A stretch of 64,000 nt of DNA, from assembly GCA_033961575.1 (NCBI GenBank), contig CM066734.1, forward strand, positions 86,450,501 through 86,514,500. Direction: 5' to 3'. Below the pieces are notes generated by a model. The model was not told where the DNA came from, did no database searches, and saw nothing but the letters and a program-made list of their open reading frames with translations. Below, piece by piece: positions 12,546 to 23,225 of this stretch (position 1 is the stretch's first letter; each line of letters begins with the position of its first letter). The stretch is from Aselliscus stoliczkanus. Taxonomy: Eukaryota > Chordata > Mammalia > Chiroptera > Hipposideridae. Position numbers and translations under genes: made by a program.

Positions 12546-13446
12546 AACAGCAAAACCCAAACAACATACATTTGCCTCATTTCATTCAGCAAGAAGCCAA
12601 GAACCATAAGGACTCAACTTAAATTATATACTGATAAAATAATTCACTGTTTTGCCTTCTTCCTTTAATAGCAATAATGCTAAGAGATGGCATTTTACAA
12701 TGCATAAGGCCTGCCATGCATAATCCATTTAAAGATTTACATATGTTTAGACGCCAGCAAAATTTTTGCCAAAAACTTTCCTGGTAAAAAATGGATTTGG
12801 CTAGGTTGTACCTTTCCCAGTTGTATTGAAAGTTCCCTTTTGCAGGATGAAAGGCAAAACACAGATTTAATTACCCTTCTCTAGCTAATGTGCAAACTGT
12901 CTAATTACACTAAGAGCATTAATTGCAGATATTATGAACAGCAACTCACAATAAAATATTTCCTCATTACTTAACCAGGCCCATCAACTAAATGAAGTCC
13001 CAGACATCTTCTTCAAAACCTTTTGTATTATTTGCTCTACCTTTCCACGAACAAGTAACTGATTTGTATGTGCAGTGTGGAAGCAGATGCAAACACACAG
13101 CATGTCTTTGCATCTGCTTCCACACTGCACACACCAGAGAAGGTTGTGGAAATGGGAGTGTGAGCATATGCACATGAACTTCCGTGACAATGCTAGGTAT
13201 GACACAGAGGGTGTGAATGAAGGGCAGGGTTGATGTATGTGACCTTTGGGTTTCAGGTAACTGAAACTTCTGAAATAGTTAAAGGAGGAGAATTTAATGA
13301 AAGAAATTGGTCTTCCTTATAATATCTAAAGGCAGAAAGTCCAGACTGGTCTCTGGCAAAACCAGGAAATGTCTCAATAAGGAAGTCAGTGCTGTGCTGT
13401 TTGGAATCATGAGTCCCCTCACCCAGCTTTGCTGCTCCAGGGCAGT
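12546..13446. other. Intron 1, unrecognised apart from a perfect hairpin
   Basis: No repeat family recognised. It contains the 25-bp perfect inverted repeat at 13069-13131. The overlapping frames on both strands there are by-products of that palindrome. Confidence 0.5.
13069..13131. repeat. Perfect 25-bp inverted repeat (hairpin)
   Basis: Arm 13069-13093 starts TGTGCAGTGTGG and ends GATGCAAA. Arm 13107-13131 is its exact reverse complement. The 13-base loop is 13094-13106. Beyond one mismatch, two more pairs form outside. As sense intron 1 RNA it would fold into a pre-miRNA-sized stem. Origin by foldback template switching, a lost MITE or a real small-RNA precursor cannot be told apart here. 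Confidence 0.9.
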
Positions 13447-13620
13447 AATATCACGTTAACAAGCTGGGCTCCTGAGTCAGACTGCTGAATTCACATCCCT
13501 GCTTTGCCACTTCCATTAATCTCTCTTAGCCTCTTGACAGTAAACACTTGAGTTTAATTGATTCTATGAGAAATAAGTGAGATAGTACCTGATACTTACT
13601 AAATGCTCAATATTATTTGG
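13447..13620 (+). repeat. MIR SINE, plus orientation
   Basis: Contains TGGGCTCCTGAGTCAGACTGC, CTTTGCCACTT, AAATAAGTGAGATAGTACCTG and ACTAAATGCTCAATATTAT in MIR order. Confidence 0.75.
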
Positions 13621-14405
13621 GCTTCTCTTTCATGTTTGTTTCATTCTATTTCTTGCACAAATTGGCTTCCGCTTCTTCTTTATGCACATAGGAAGATGCC
13701 CTCCCAATGTAAACATTAATTCTCACAGACAACCTGATGTCTCAGTCCCAAGTACAATTTCCTGGAGGAAGGGATCTGATTGGGCCAACTTGGGTTAATG
13801 GATCAAGTATCTACCCGCTAGTCCAGTCAGCTGTGGTTGGAGGACAACACCACAGTGTGTCAGCGTGACCGACCACAAGGGCCCATTCCTTTGTTAGTTC
13901 TTAGAAAATAAGTGACACAGAATCTTCAGAACCCTTTTGTGTCTACTATAAATATTCATAGTTATAAATGACAGTGAATGTTCTAGTAGTCCTATCTATA
14001 AACAGTAATTATATTAAGGAAAGGTGTGTATAAATCAAACCCTATGTTAAATAGTATATAAGAAGATCATGAAGTAAAATTATTTGTAAAGTCTTCTTTT
14101 AAATTTGAAATAAGTTACACCAAGTATGTATTTTGTACATTAAAAGTTAAACTATTTGAGGTGTTAGTTAAGCCAGATTATGTCAAGGTCAGGAGATGAA
14201 ATTGTGAAGTTTTAAAGTTTGCTGCTCAGCTAGCTTTATTACCTTTTGAAGAAACTAAACTTGACAGGTTTTGTGTTGTTTTTGGTGTGCGATTATGATT
14301 GATTGCTAAGAACAGAGTTCTGTTTTGAAAGGGATTACAGTCAGATACAAAGAAGCAGTCAGCACTTACTTCCTCCAGGGATATTAAATGATCTTTGTCT
14401 TCCTT
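13621..14405. other. Intron 1, no recognised feature
   Basis: AT-rich sequence with no recognised repeat or exon. Confidence 0.5.
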
Positions 14406-14704
14406 TCAATTATTTCAGACATAAACAGATCATCAGTGTCCTGACTTTTGTCAGAGCTCCGTTTATTTCATTAATTCAGAATAGAATCCATATCTTGTCA
14501 ATTCAGTATTTACTGTGTGTCATGCAAGGCCTGGTGCCAGGCTCCATGAGTGAAACCAGGACAAGTAAGATGTGGTCTGTTCCCTTGGGAATCTCACTGT
14601 AAGAGGAAATGGCCAGTATGCAGTGGACACATTCACGTTGCCATGAGAACAATGCCCATGGATACACTGGGCATGTTCACACTGCCATAGGGGACACAAC
14701 CATT
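14406..14704 (+). repeat. Copy A of an inverted ~300-bp duplicate pair
   Basis: From TCAATTATTTCAGACATAAA to GGACACAACCATT this segment matches 29028-29342 on the opposite strand, with few substitutions and one short block of difference near 14450-14470. Similarity stops sharply at both ends. Part of it (GTGTGTCATGCAAGGCCTGG) faintly resembles an antisense L2 3' end. The 99-codon plus frame here is inside the duplicate and is not a gene. Confidence 0.85.
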
Positions 14705-14849
14705 ATTCGGTTAACCCTATAGAATGGAACCTTTGCACATCATGGGTGGTCCATCATCTCTTGTTGAATGAATTCACTAACTGGTACATCAAGGCAGGAT
14801 GATAAAAAGTGCTATTGAATAAGTATCAAATGTTATGAACATATAAAAA
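14705..14849. other. Intron 1, no recognised feature
   Basis: Short unclassified stretch between the duplicate copy and an L2 remnant. Confidence 0.5.
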
Positions 14850-15600
14850 AGAATCATTCATTCACCAAATAAATGCTTCTTTTCTGCCAGGCACTGTTCG
14901 AAGCATAAGCACATGGCTATTACTTCTGGCTGAAAACGTTAAGAAAATGACGTGAAGGAGTTGGCATGTGTGCTGGGCCTTAAAGATCAGATTCATAGGT
15001 GTAAACAAGCATAAATGGGCCTGAGAGAATTCCAGGAGAAGCTAGAAGTTCAGTTTGGCTAGAGATGACAGGTGTGAGGTGAGGTATGATGGCTAAGATT
15101 ACAAAAGTAGTGGAAGCCAAAATCACTGAAGAAAGGGCCTTCAGTGTTGGAGGATTGGCTTGAACTTAGTTTTGTAGACAGTGGGGAGCTATTAAAACTT
15201 TGGAAGAGGGAATTCACATCAGCAGGCCATCCTTGAGCGTGTTTTACTATGAAAATACTATGTGAGATGGGTTGGTGATGCTAGAAGCAGGAGAATCAGG
15301 AATGAGTCCTTGCAGCAAGGGAGTTATAATGGTAATGTAAATTTTAAAATGAGCAAGAGAAACATTGGAGGGTCAGAATCCATTAACATATACAAGACAC
15401 CATAAATATAAAACTTTTGGGACTAGAAAACAGATCAAGTGAAAATAGTAAGAAAGCAAGGTATTGAAAATAACTTCTGAGCTTTAAGCTTATTTCATCA
15501 GGAAATTGAAGCCATCATTAATGAAAATAGGGACCACAGAGGAAGGATCAGATTGGCAGGGAAGATGATAATGCGAATTTTGGATATACTAGGCTTGAGG
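14850..15600 (-). repeat. L2 LINE fragment, minus orientation
   Basis: Starts with CCAAATAAATGCTTCTTTTCTGCCAGGCACTGTTC, then GGCATGTGTGCTGGGCCTTAAAG and TGGGGAGCTATTAAAACTTTGGAAGAGGG. These are reverse-complement L2 3' landmarks in order. The far end is poorly defined. Confidence 0.65.
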
Positions 15601-16547
15601 TGAGAGCAGTTTATCTGCATGGAAATGCATAGCACATCCATTGACAGGGTCTGTAAATTCAAGCAAGCAAGGCCTGGGAGCTGCAGCCATTGGTCCTTAA
15701 GGTGTTGACTTCCACCTATGAGATATTAATTCTATTGTTATTTTCAACTACAAAACCAGCTTTTCCAGCTGGAGGGAGGAAGAATTTTGCAACTACCGTA
15801 TAAATAGGGATTAGTAAGCGCCCCAGAACACTGTTGGCCTCAGCACAACACAGATCTAGCCAGCAATGAAACTTAGATATGCAGGAATAGTACCAGAAAC
15901 AGCAAATGGACTTCAGGGTCTATGTGTGATCCAAGAGAAAGGGACTTAAGACAATCCAAGGAAAGTCTTGGAAAGTCACAAGTTGTTACCAGCTGAGTTG
16001 AGAAGACATTGAAAAATCACAGTGGAGAGTGGGATCAGAAGATAGGGAAGTGCCCAAATAATGGGTGACAACCAAGCTTAGTAATTAAGATAATCAGACT
16101 AATTTTGCGGGTTTTCACCTCTGTCCACCTTTAAAATATTTGGCATATAAATTCCAGTTTGAGACCCTTCATGGTATTGTCAAGTTACCACTAAGTATTT
16201 GACAAAGATAATAGCTAAAACCATCAGATTGGGTGAATTTATGAAGGGGAGCTTCTACATTTATGGAGTGGGAATAGGAACTAAATGACAGAGATAAGAG
16301 GACTAAAAGGATGCATTATTGTGGAAGTAAAGGAAAAACACTTCACTGCCAATCCTTCCAAGAGACCATATAAAGAGATATGTATACTTTTTCAACATGT
16401 GCACAGCACTGTACTAAGGGCAAAGGCAGCCAGATAATATGGGTTCTGCCCTCTGGCCCATTTTTTTCAAGGGCATAGGCATAGATAAAAATTTGGGTGG
16501 ATAAATGTGTGTTATAGGTTGCTAAAGCATATGAAATAGATTTCCAC
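15601..16547. other. Intron 1, no clear feature
   Basis: Possibly a more diverged continuation of the L2, but I see no firm landmark. Confidence 0.4.
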
Positions 16548-17282
16548 TTCTGAACATGATGGAGTAACAGAGACCAGATTTAACTTTATACCTTATTACA
16601 GCAATAGCAGAAAGAAAAAGAAAAGAAAAAAAACATGAATTAATGATTTTCTGATATTGGACAACAGGTAATAATCTCTAAGAGAAGGGAAACAAATAAG
16701 GTGAGCCCTAAAAATTTTCCCAAATTTGATGAAAGCTATAAACTTAGAAATCCAAGAAGTTCAAAAACCCCAAACAAAAGAAACATGAAGAAAACTACAT
16801 CAAGCCACATTTTAATCACATTGTTTAAGACCAATGAAAAAGAAAAAGTCTTCAAAGCAGCCAGGAAAAATAAAGAAGACACAATTAATAAAGGACAAAG
16901 ATAAAAATTACAGCAGAATTCTCACTGAAAACAATGCAAGTCAGAATAAAGTGAAGCAAACAGCATTAAAGCACTGAAATTCTAGACTGACAGTCTAAAG
17001 TACTGCCAATCTAGACTTCTGTACCCAGCAAAAATAATTTTAAGAAACAAAGGCAAAGCAAAGATTTCTTCAGACACACAAAAGCTGGAAGAATGTGCTA
17101 TTAGCAGAGAAGCAATATAAGAAATGTTAAAGGGAATTCTTTAGGTAAAAGGAAGACGGTGTCAGATGGAAATCAGGATCTAAACAAAGGAATAAAGAGC
17201 TCCAGGAGTTGTCTTTTTAAAACAAAAATGATAACTGTTATGTGCTTTATGATATATGTAACCCAAAAAACATAGTACCTAG
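16548..17282 (+). repeat. L1M 5'-region fragment, plus orientation
   Basis: Contains TTTGATGAAAGCTATAAAC, AACATGAAGAAAACTACA, CTGTACCCAGCAAAAATA and AATGTTAAAGGGAATTCTT, the order found in the 5' region of old mammalian L1M elements. The 67-codon frame inside is not intact LINE coding sequence. Confidence 0.75.
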
Positions 17283-17812
17283 TAGAAAGCTTCTAAAATG
17301 GCTCCTAATGATTTCCATTTCCTAGTGTAATCCACTTTCCTGTGTGTGAGATGGACCTGGAGACTGGCTTCTAATGCATGGAATGCAGCAAACAGACTAG
17401 GATGTCACTTCCAAGACTGAGTTATAAAAGACGCTGGCTTCCACCTTGCTCGCTCTTGCTTATTCAGATGAAGCAATCTACCATGTTGTGCTCTGTGCTC
17501 TAGAGATGCCCATGTGGCAAAGAGCTGAGGGTGGCCTCTAGCTAACAGCCGTGAGAAAACTGAAGCCTTCAGAGTAAAAGCTCACGAGGACCTGAATCTT
17601 GCCAACCACCATGTGAATGAACTTAGAAGCAGATCCTTTCCCAGTTGAGCCTTGAGCTGACTGAAGCTTTGGACACTCTTTGCAGCTTTGTGGAGATCTG
17701 CAGCTAGACTGCACCCTAATTCCATATCCATAGAAACTGTGAAATAATACATGTTTTCAGCTGTTTCAGTTTTGGGGTAATTTATTATGCAGCAATATAT
17801 AACTGATACACC
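17283..17812 (+). mobile_element. MaLR (MLT1-type) LTR inserted in an L1
   Basis: Begins near AGCTTCTAAAATGGCTCC, contains GATGTCACTTCC and TTATAAAAGACGCTGGCTTCC, and ends with TTTTGGGGTAATTTATTATGCAGCAATATATAACTGATACA. This is the 3' pattern of ERVL-MaLR LTRs. L1 5'-region sequence resumes directly after it, so it landed inside that L1. Confidence 0.7.
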
Positions 17813-18300
17813 AGGGGATGAGAAATAAAATATATATGGGGATGAATATAAAATACTTTGTCCCTTATTTCTTTATATATCTTTACAATATAATTGGGTG
17901 TTAAGGCAAAAATATTTATAACAAATGAAGAAGTGAAATGTATGACAATTTTTTATTTTTGGTGACAGAAAGCAGGTCAGTGGTTTTCTGGGAACAGGGC
18001 TGGGTATAAAAATGATGGGATTACAAAAGGGGCACAAGGAAACTTTTCGGGGTGATGGATATGTTCATTCTCTTGATTGTGGTGATGATTTTATATGAGT
18101 ATAATATTGGGTTGTCGGAAAAGTTATAACGCATTTTTGCAACAAAAAGCAGAAAAAATATGTCATGACTTTTCTGACAACCCAGTAGGTCAAATCACAT
18201 CGGTTTTATATACTTTAAATGTGCACTATTTATTGTACATTAATTATACCTTATTCACATAGTCAAAATAAAGATATAAATAAAAGAATAAGGAATAGAC
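17813..18300 (+). repeat. L1 continuation, then L1 3' UTR, interrupted by a MITE
   Basis: 17823-17950 (GGCAAAAATATTTATAACA, GAAGTGAAATGTATGACAA) continues the L1 5' region. From about 17955 it jumps to 3' UTR sequence (GGGGTGATGGATATGTTCATT, TGATTGTGGTGATG, TTTAAATGTGCACTATTTATTGTA). The body with ORF1 and ORF2 is missing, so this is either an internally deleted copy or two abutting fragments. Confidence 0.65.
18107..18185 (+). mobile_element. 79-bp mariner-type MITE, copy 1
   Basis: Terminal inverted repeats TTGGGTTGTCGGAAAAGT and ACTTTTCTGACAACCCAG surround a short core, with TA at both flanks (18105-18106 and 18186-18187). It is the same length as the copy at 36757-36835 and matches it in opposite orientation. 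No transposase is present, so movement would need one supplied in trans. I cannot name the family. Confidence 0.88.
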
Positions 18301-19129
18301 AATAGAAGTTTAAGGAAGGGAAATATCAGTGTGGGTTGTAATTATTATAAAAGACGTCACAGAGGACAGAGGACTTAGTAATGGAGTCATTGGTAAAATG
18401 GTAGAAGAAAAATGGGGAGGGAACTAAGGCAGAGGCAGAGTATCAGCAAGGAATTAGTATGGTGTGAATCGAAGAATAAGCTGATGCCCAGCATGAAGCA
18501 GAGTATGCCTTTGGAAGAAAACAGTCTTCCTCAATCTTTCAAGAGTAATTTCTTCCTAAAAACCTCCATAAGGCAAATTCATATGTCTAAAACATAATTA
18601 CTATTAATTTTAAGAGCTGTTGCTTGTTGAACCCCAACATTAAGCCACATACTAGAACACCACCAAATCCCCTTCCAATGGACACTCATTTTAGTAAATG
18701 ACTTTCGTTATCATGGCACGGCCGCCGACGCAGTTTCCCTTCATGAATTACCCTGCAATAAAACTGAATGTCTTTGTTTAGCTCACTTATGGCTATTGCA
18801 TAACACATATTTAAACTGTTACTGTCTTTTCCTTTTTAGCCCACAAAAGACGAAATAAATCAATAAAAGCAGAGCAAATGGTGCATAAGATTGTCACTAC
18901 TTCAGACTTGCAAACCAAAAATACTGGGAATACTTCACCACTGGGAAGATCACCTCATAGGGGCTCTTCCTGGTACTCAGCTACTTGGGAGGTACAGACC
19001 ATCCAAAACAGTTCTCCTAAATGTGAATAAATGCATCATCAGAAGCCAAAGCAGGTATTCTATACATGAAACTCCTTACAAATTGAAATTCTTATAAACC
19101 AAAAGGGCATTCTGTAGGGTATAACTATA
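18301..19129. other. Intron 1, no recognised feature
   Basis: Apparently single-copy. A CpG-containing GGCCGCCGACG lies at 18721, and a TTTCCTTTTTAG acceptor-like site lies near 18838, but no matching donor or meaningful frame follows. Confidence 0.45.
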
Positions 19130-19380
19130 ATGGGAAATAAGCTTAGAGAAGAGTAAATAAGACCAGGTTAAGAAAGAGTTTTAATTGTTAGGTTAAGAAT
19201 TTTGGACCTAAGGGGGAGGCTTGTGAGAGCAGGAAACATTGAGTGACATGTCCTGAAGATTAATCTAGAAGTCAGGTGCAGAGCACAATTAAGAGAGGAA
19301 AGAATAAGCTGGGAAGACTATTTGAAATGCCATCATGGGGTAGACTGATGAGACTGTAATAAAGGAACTGACAATACAAT
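19130..19380 (-). repeat. L2 LINE fragment, minus orientation
   Basis: GTTAAGAATTTTGGACCTAA, AGTGACATGTCCTGAAGATTAATCTAG and TAAGAGAGGAAAGAA follow reverse-complement L2 order. Confidence 0.6.
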
Positions 19381-19391
19381 ACCAAACACTT

Positions 19392-19392
<1 letters not shown>

Positions 19393-19427
<35 letters not shown>
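19393..19427. repeat. (TAA)n microsatellite
   Basis: About eleven uninterrupted AAT-type units directly before the MIR end. Confidence 0.95.
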
Positions 19428-19432
<5 letters not shown>

Positions 19433-19660
19433 TACTGAGAGCTTCTTATGCCTGGCACTGTTCAAACTGCTTATATGTCTGCGTATTAGCTATGCATTTA
19501 CTGTGCATTTACTGTGGATGTATACTCTTACTATCCCTATTTTACATTTGAGAAAACTGAGGCACCAAGAGAGAGATTAAATAAATTATCCATGGTCACA
19601 GAGAACTAACGAGGAGCAGAATCAGGGTCTGAGCAGAGCAGTCTGGCTCCAGAGTTCAGT
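19428..19660 (-). repeat. MIR SINE, minus orientation
   Basis: TTTACTGAGAGCTTCTTATGCCTGGCACTG, CCCTATTTTACATTTGAGAAAACTGAGGCACC and GTCTGGCTCCAGAGTTCAGTG give reverse-complement MIR order. Confidence 0.8.
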
Positions 19661-19699
19661 GTACGATTTGCAGACCCTCAAGTATTCACTGTGCAGGCC

Positions 19700-20395
19700 C
19701 CATGGTAAGTACTGAGAGTGATATTAAAGGAGCCCATTTTCAGAGCGGTCCTGAGTGCACTCTTCTCCATCTCCATGGCCACTACCTCAGCCCAGGGCAG
19801 TGGCTTCTCTTCTCCGAAACGGCCTCAAGCAGCTTTTCCTGGCTGAAGACTTCCCAGCCTCCAATCAGGTCTCTGCCCTCACCAGAGTCATCTTCCAAAA
19901 GCCTAAATAAAGCTGATCACATCACCCCTCTGTTCAAAATCACCAGGATAAAGTCCAAAGCTCATATGGGTCTCATAAGGCCCTACATGATCGGGATCAT
20001 TCTGCATTCTAAGTTCCAGACATAAGGCTTCACACTGTCTCTTTTCCAGGATTTTGTACATGATGTCCTTTCAGTTTAAAATGCTGTTCCCCCTTTTTTT
20101 CACCTTCCCTATTCTTCACAGACTGACTTCTACTTATCTCCCACATCTAATCTAAGAGGTCACTTTTCTCAGAAAGTTCACTGGAACACCGTGACCCACA
20201 GCCCCTCCAATGTGTTTGAACTGCACCCTGTACCATCACTAATTATACAGCATACTAAACTTATGCTTAATCATTGGCTTACTCAATATTAAGCTCTGTG
20301 AGGGTAATTACCTTGGTCACTATTTTATACCCAACATTTAGCATAGCACCTAGTACATAGTGGGCTCTAAATAATTTTTTTTAGTTGAAGGATAA
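19700..20395 (+). repeat. L2 3' region, plus orientation
   Basis: Contains CTGATCACATCACCCCTCTGTTCAAAATC, AGGATAAAGTCCAAAGCTC, AAGGCCCTACATGATC, AAGCTCTGTGAGGGTAATTACCTTGG and GCACCTAGTACATAGTGGGCTC. This is a fairly long L2 3' segment, and the 107-codon frame at 19702-20025 is part of it. Confidence 0.85.
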
Positions 20396-20885
20396 ACAAG
20401 GATTGAGTTTGACAGGATATAAAAAAACAAAAGTGAGAAAGAAATCAAACTTTTTTCTCAGATATTAAACCTGACTAGTGCCATTGGCAGCATTAAGGGA
20501 GCATTTAGGAGAAATATTTTGAAATTGCTCAGTTTAGATTGGGACCTAATGAATATGGTGATAAAATGTCTTCCAAGAAGAAATGCCCTTTGTGCAGCTG
20601 GAATGATGGAATCACGGATCATTTGTGAGTCTGGAGATTTAGACTTGGTAATTCCCAAAGTTTTCCATTGGTTTTTAAAGAGAACTTTGCTTTCCTCCTT
20701 TTGTCTTGGCAGTGTTTTCCTACACTGATTGTGGCCTTAGGATAGAAATCAAAATTATTACCAGATAATTAGGTTATGACCAAAAATAATCAATAACAAT
20801 TGCCAAAATTATTATGTAACATTGCATATATGATCATACATAGAAAGAAGAATTAATTTTGTATGGTTCAGAAAGATTTTTTTAA
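20396..20885. other. Intron 1, no recognised feature
   Basis: No repeat or exon recognised. Overlapping frames on both strands at 20458-20728 show no domain. Confidence 0.5.
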
Positions 20886-21268
20886 ATCAAACTTATTGGG
20901 ATGATATTGGTTAATAAAATTATATAGGTTTCAAGTGTTTAATTCTGTAATACATCTTCTGTATATTGTATTATGTGTTCACTACCCAAAGTCAAATCAC
21001 CTTTTGTCACAATATATTGAACCGCCCCCTTTACTCTTTTCTACCTCTTTTCCTCTGGTAACCTCCATACCATTGTCATGTCTGTTTTTGTTTGTTTGTC
21101 TTGTTCATTTGTTGCTTTCAGTTTTATATCCCACATATGTGTTCTTCATATCATATGGTTCTTGACTTTTTCCATCTGACTTATTTCACTTTGCATGATA
21201 TTTTCAAGATCCATCCATGTTGTTACAAATGGCAGTGTTTCATCTTTTCTCATGGCTGAGTAGTATTC

Positions 21269-21270
<2 letters not shown>

Positions 21271-21314
<44 letters not shown>
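21271..21314. repeat. (GT)n microsatellite
   Basis: 44-bp uninterrupted GT run inside the L1 copy, just before a SINE target-site duplication. Confidence 0.98.
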
Positions 21315-21316
<2 letters not shown>

Positions 21317-21328
21317 CATATCTTCTTT

Positions 21329-21691
21329 TTTTTTTAAGATTTTATTGGGGAATTGGGGAGGGGAACAGTGTTAGGGAATTGGGGAAGGGGAACATTTTGT
21401 TTTTCCAGGACCCATCAGCTCCAAGTCAGGTTGCTGTCCTTCAATCCTAATTGTGGTGGGTGCAAGCTCAACTCCAAGTCCAGTTGTCGCTTTTAATTTG
21501 GTTGCAGGGGGGGCATAGTCCACCATCCCATGTGGGAGTCAAACTGGCAACCTGTTGTTAAGAGCACACACTCTCACCAGTTCAGTGGCAGCTCAGCTTG
21601 GGCGCAGCTCACTGGCCCATATGGGAATCGAACTAGCAACCCTGTTGCTCAGAGCTTGCACTCTAACCAACTGAGCCACTCGGCTGGCCCC
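21329..21691 (-). mobile_element. Long bat SINE (Rhin/Ves type, dimeric), minus orientation
   Basis: On the minus strand it starts GGGGCCAGCCGAGTGGCTC, has an A box (TGGCTCAGTTGG) and B box (AGTTCGATTCCC), then a second similar B-box unit (GTTTGACTCCCACATGGG), and ends CCCCAATTCCCCAATAAAATC before an A-rich tail. The 15-bp duplication TATCATATCTTCTTT flanks it (21314-21328 and 21692-21706). Two tRNA-like units in one element are seen directly; the family assignment is from memory. Confidence 0.85.
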
Positions 21692-21960
21692 TATCATATC
21701 TTCTTTATCCAATCATCTATCAAAGGACATTTCAGTTGTTTCCATGTCTTGGCCACCATGAGTAATGCTGCAGTGGACAGCCAGAGGGGTGCATATATCT
21801 TTATGAATAAATGTTTTCAAAATTTTCAGGTAAGTACCCAGAAAAGAGATTGCTGGGTCATATGGTAATTCTATACTTAATTTTTTGAGGAACCTCCATA
21901 CTGTTTTCCATGGTCACCATACCAATTTTCATTCTTGCCAGCTGTGTATGAAGGTTCCTT

Positions 21961-22734
21961 TCAGAAAGCTTTCTTCTGTCTTTTTTATTCTGCTGTTACT
22001 TGGTTAGGTCCTGAATGAAAGAGTGGATTTCTGAGAGAGAAGCCAAAGCTGAAATGATCTTGACTCAATTACCCAGCAAGTAGAAATGCTATTTCTGATC
22101 TTGCAAAGAACAATTTTGGCTTTTCTATATATCATTATTTGATAAGGACTTAGTAAAAGGTAGATTTTCTGGATGAAGACTTGTCAATGCAATTACAGTC
22201 CCATAGCTATACCAAGCCAAAATGATTCTGCTTCACTCCACAGAGACCTAACAGCTAAGTGCTTTTCGGGTGAGATGTGAATCTGTCATGCTAAAAACAG
22301 ACTCTGAGCTAGAGAGAAGGTGTGTCAGTAGTCTGGCTGTCAGATAGTTCCTGCCGAAGGACTTGTGGGTGTCTGTCCTATGGCCTGAGCAATGACCCAC
22401 CCATTTCCTTCTAGCTAGCTCTGTGAGGAATTTCTTTGTTTGACTGGGCAAGTAAAAGTTCTTCCTTTCTGATGGATCATTTAGAAGGGTGTGTGTGTGT
22501 GTGTGTATTCATGTGTAACTTAATATTTCACCACAGTGCAAATAAAATTTTTCCTTTGCTAGCCTCCATATCTACAGGAATAAGATCCTTCTTACAAAAA
22601 GACCTGAAAGATTATTGGAATAGGTAAATATATCTGGGCCCAAACCCCAGATTTATTTCTTGTGAGCTGTGTAACTTTGGATAAATGGATAAAGAAATTG
22701 TGATATAAATGTATATAAAGATTATTAAGCTTTA
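21961..22734. other. Intron 1, no clear feature
   Basis: Unclassified sequence. A short GT run lies at 22491-22508. Confidence 0.5.
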
Positions 22735-23225
22735 AAAAAAGGGAAAGAAATCCTGCCATTTGCAACAACATGGATGAACCTGGAAGACATTGTGGTAAGT
22801 GAAATAAGCCAGATACACAAAGAAAAAAACAAAAACACTACATGATCTCACTTACATGTGGAATCTAAAAAAGTACATAGAAACAGAGACATAGAATGGT
22901 GGTTACCAGGGATCGGGAGGTGGGAGAAATGGGGAGATGTTGGTTAAAAGGTACAAAATTGCACTTATATAGGATGAACAAGTTCTTGAGATCTAATGTA
23001 CAGCATGGTGTGTATAGTTAATAATACTATATTGTATGCTGAAAGTTTGCTGAGAGAGCAGATTTCAGGAACTCTCATCACAAAAACAATGGTAAATGTG
23101 GGAGGAAATGGTATGTTAATTAGCTTGACTATAGCAATTATTTCATTATATATATAGATATATATCTATCTGTATATCTATATGTATATCTCAAATCATG
23201 TATGCCTTAAATATACACAATTTAT
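22735..23225 (+). repeat. L1 3' end, plus orientation
   Basis: TTTGCAACAACATGGATGAACCTGG, GTGAAATAAGCCAGATACACA, GGTTACCAGGGATCGGG and the 3' UTR (GTACAGCATGGTGTGTATAG) run to an AT-rich stretch at 23147-23190. It meets another L1 tail-to-tail. Confidence 0.9.

Larger units (their letters stand above)
20886..21960 (-). repeat. L1 3' part, minus orientation, split by a SINE
   Basis: Contains TCCATCCATGTTGTTACAAATGGCAG, CATGGCTGAGTAGTATTCCA and GCTGGGTCATATGGTAATTCTA, the reverse complement of L1 ORF2 C-terminal sequence. A GT microsatellite (21271-21314) replaces the usual following segment, and a SINE occupies 21329-21691. Confidence 0.88.

Noticed and set aside
14303..14602. 99-codon plus frame sharing a peptide with the minus frame at 29025-29300
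   Set aside because: The shared peptide reflects the inverted DNA duplicate; frames are not conserved throughout and the segment is intronic.
18974..18992. 7SL/Alu-like string TACTCAGCTACTTGGGAGG
   Set aside because: Only about 18 bases match and the flanks show no 7SL or Alu sequence. Alu elements are primate-specific.
18838..19097. Possible cryptic exon after a TTTCCTTTTTAG acceptor
   Set aside because: No convincing donor follows and the frame lacks any similarity to a protein I know.
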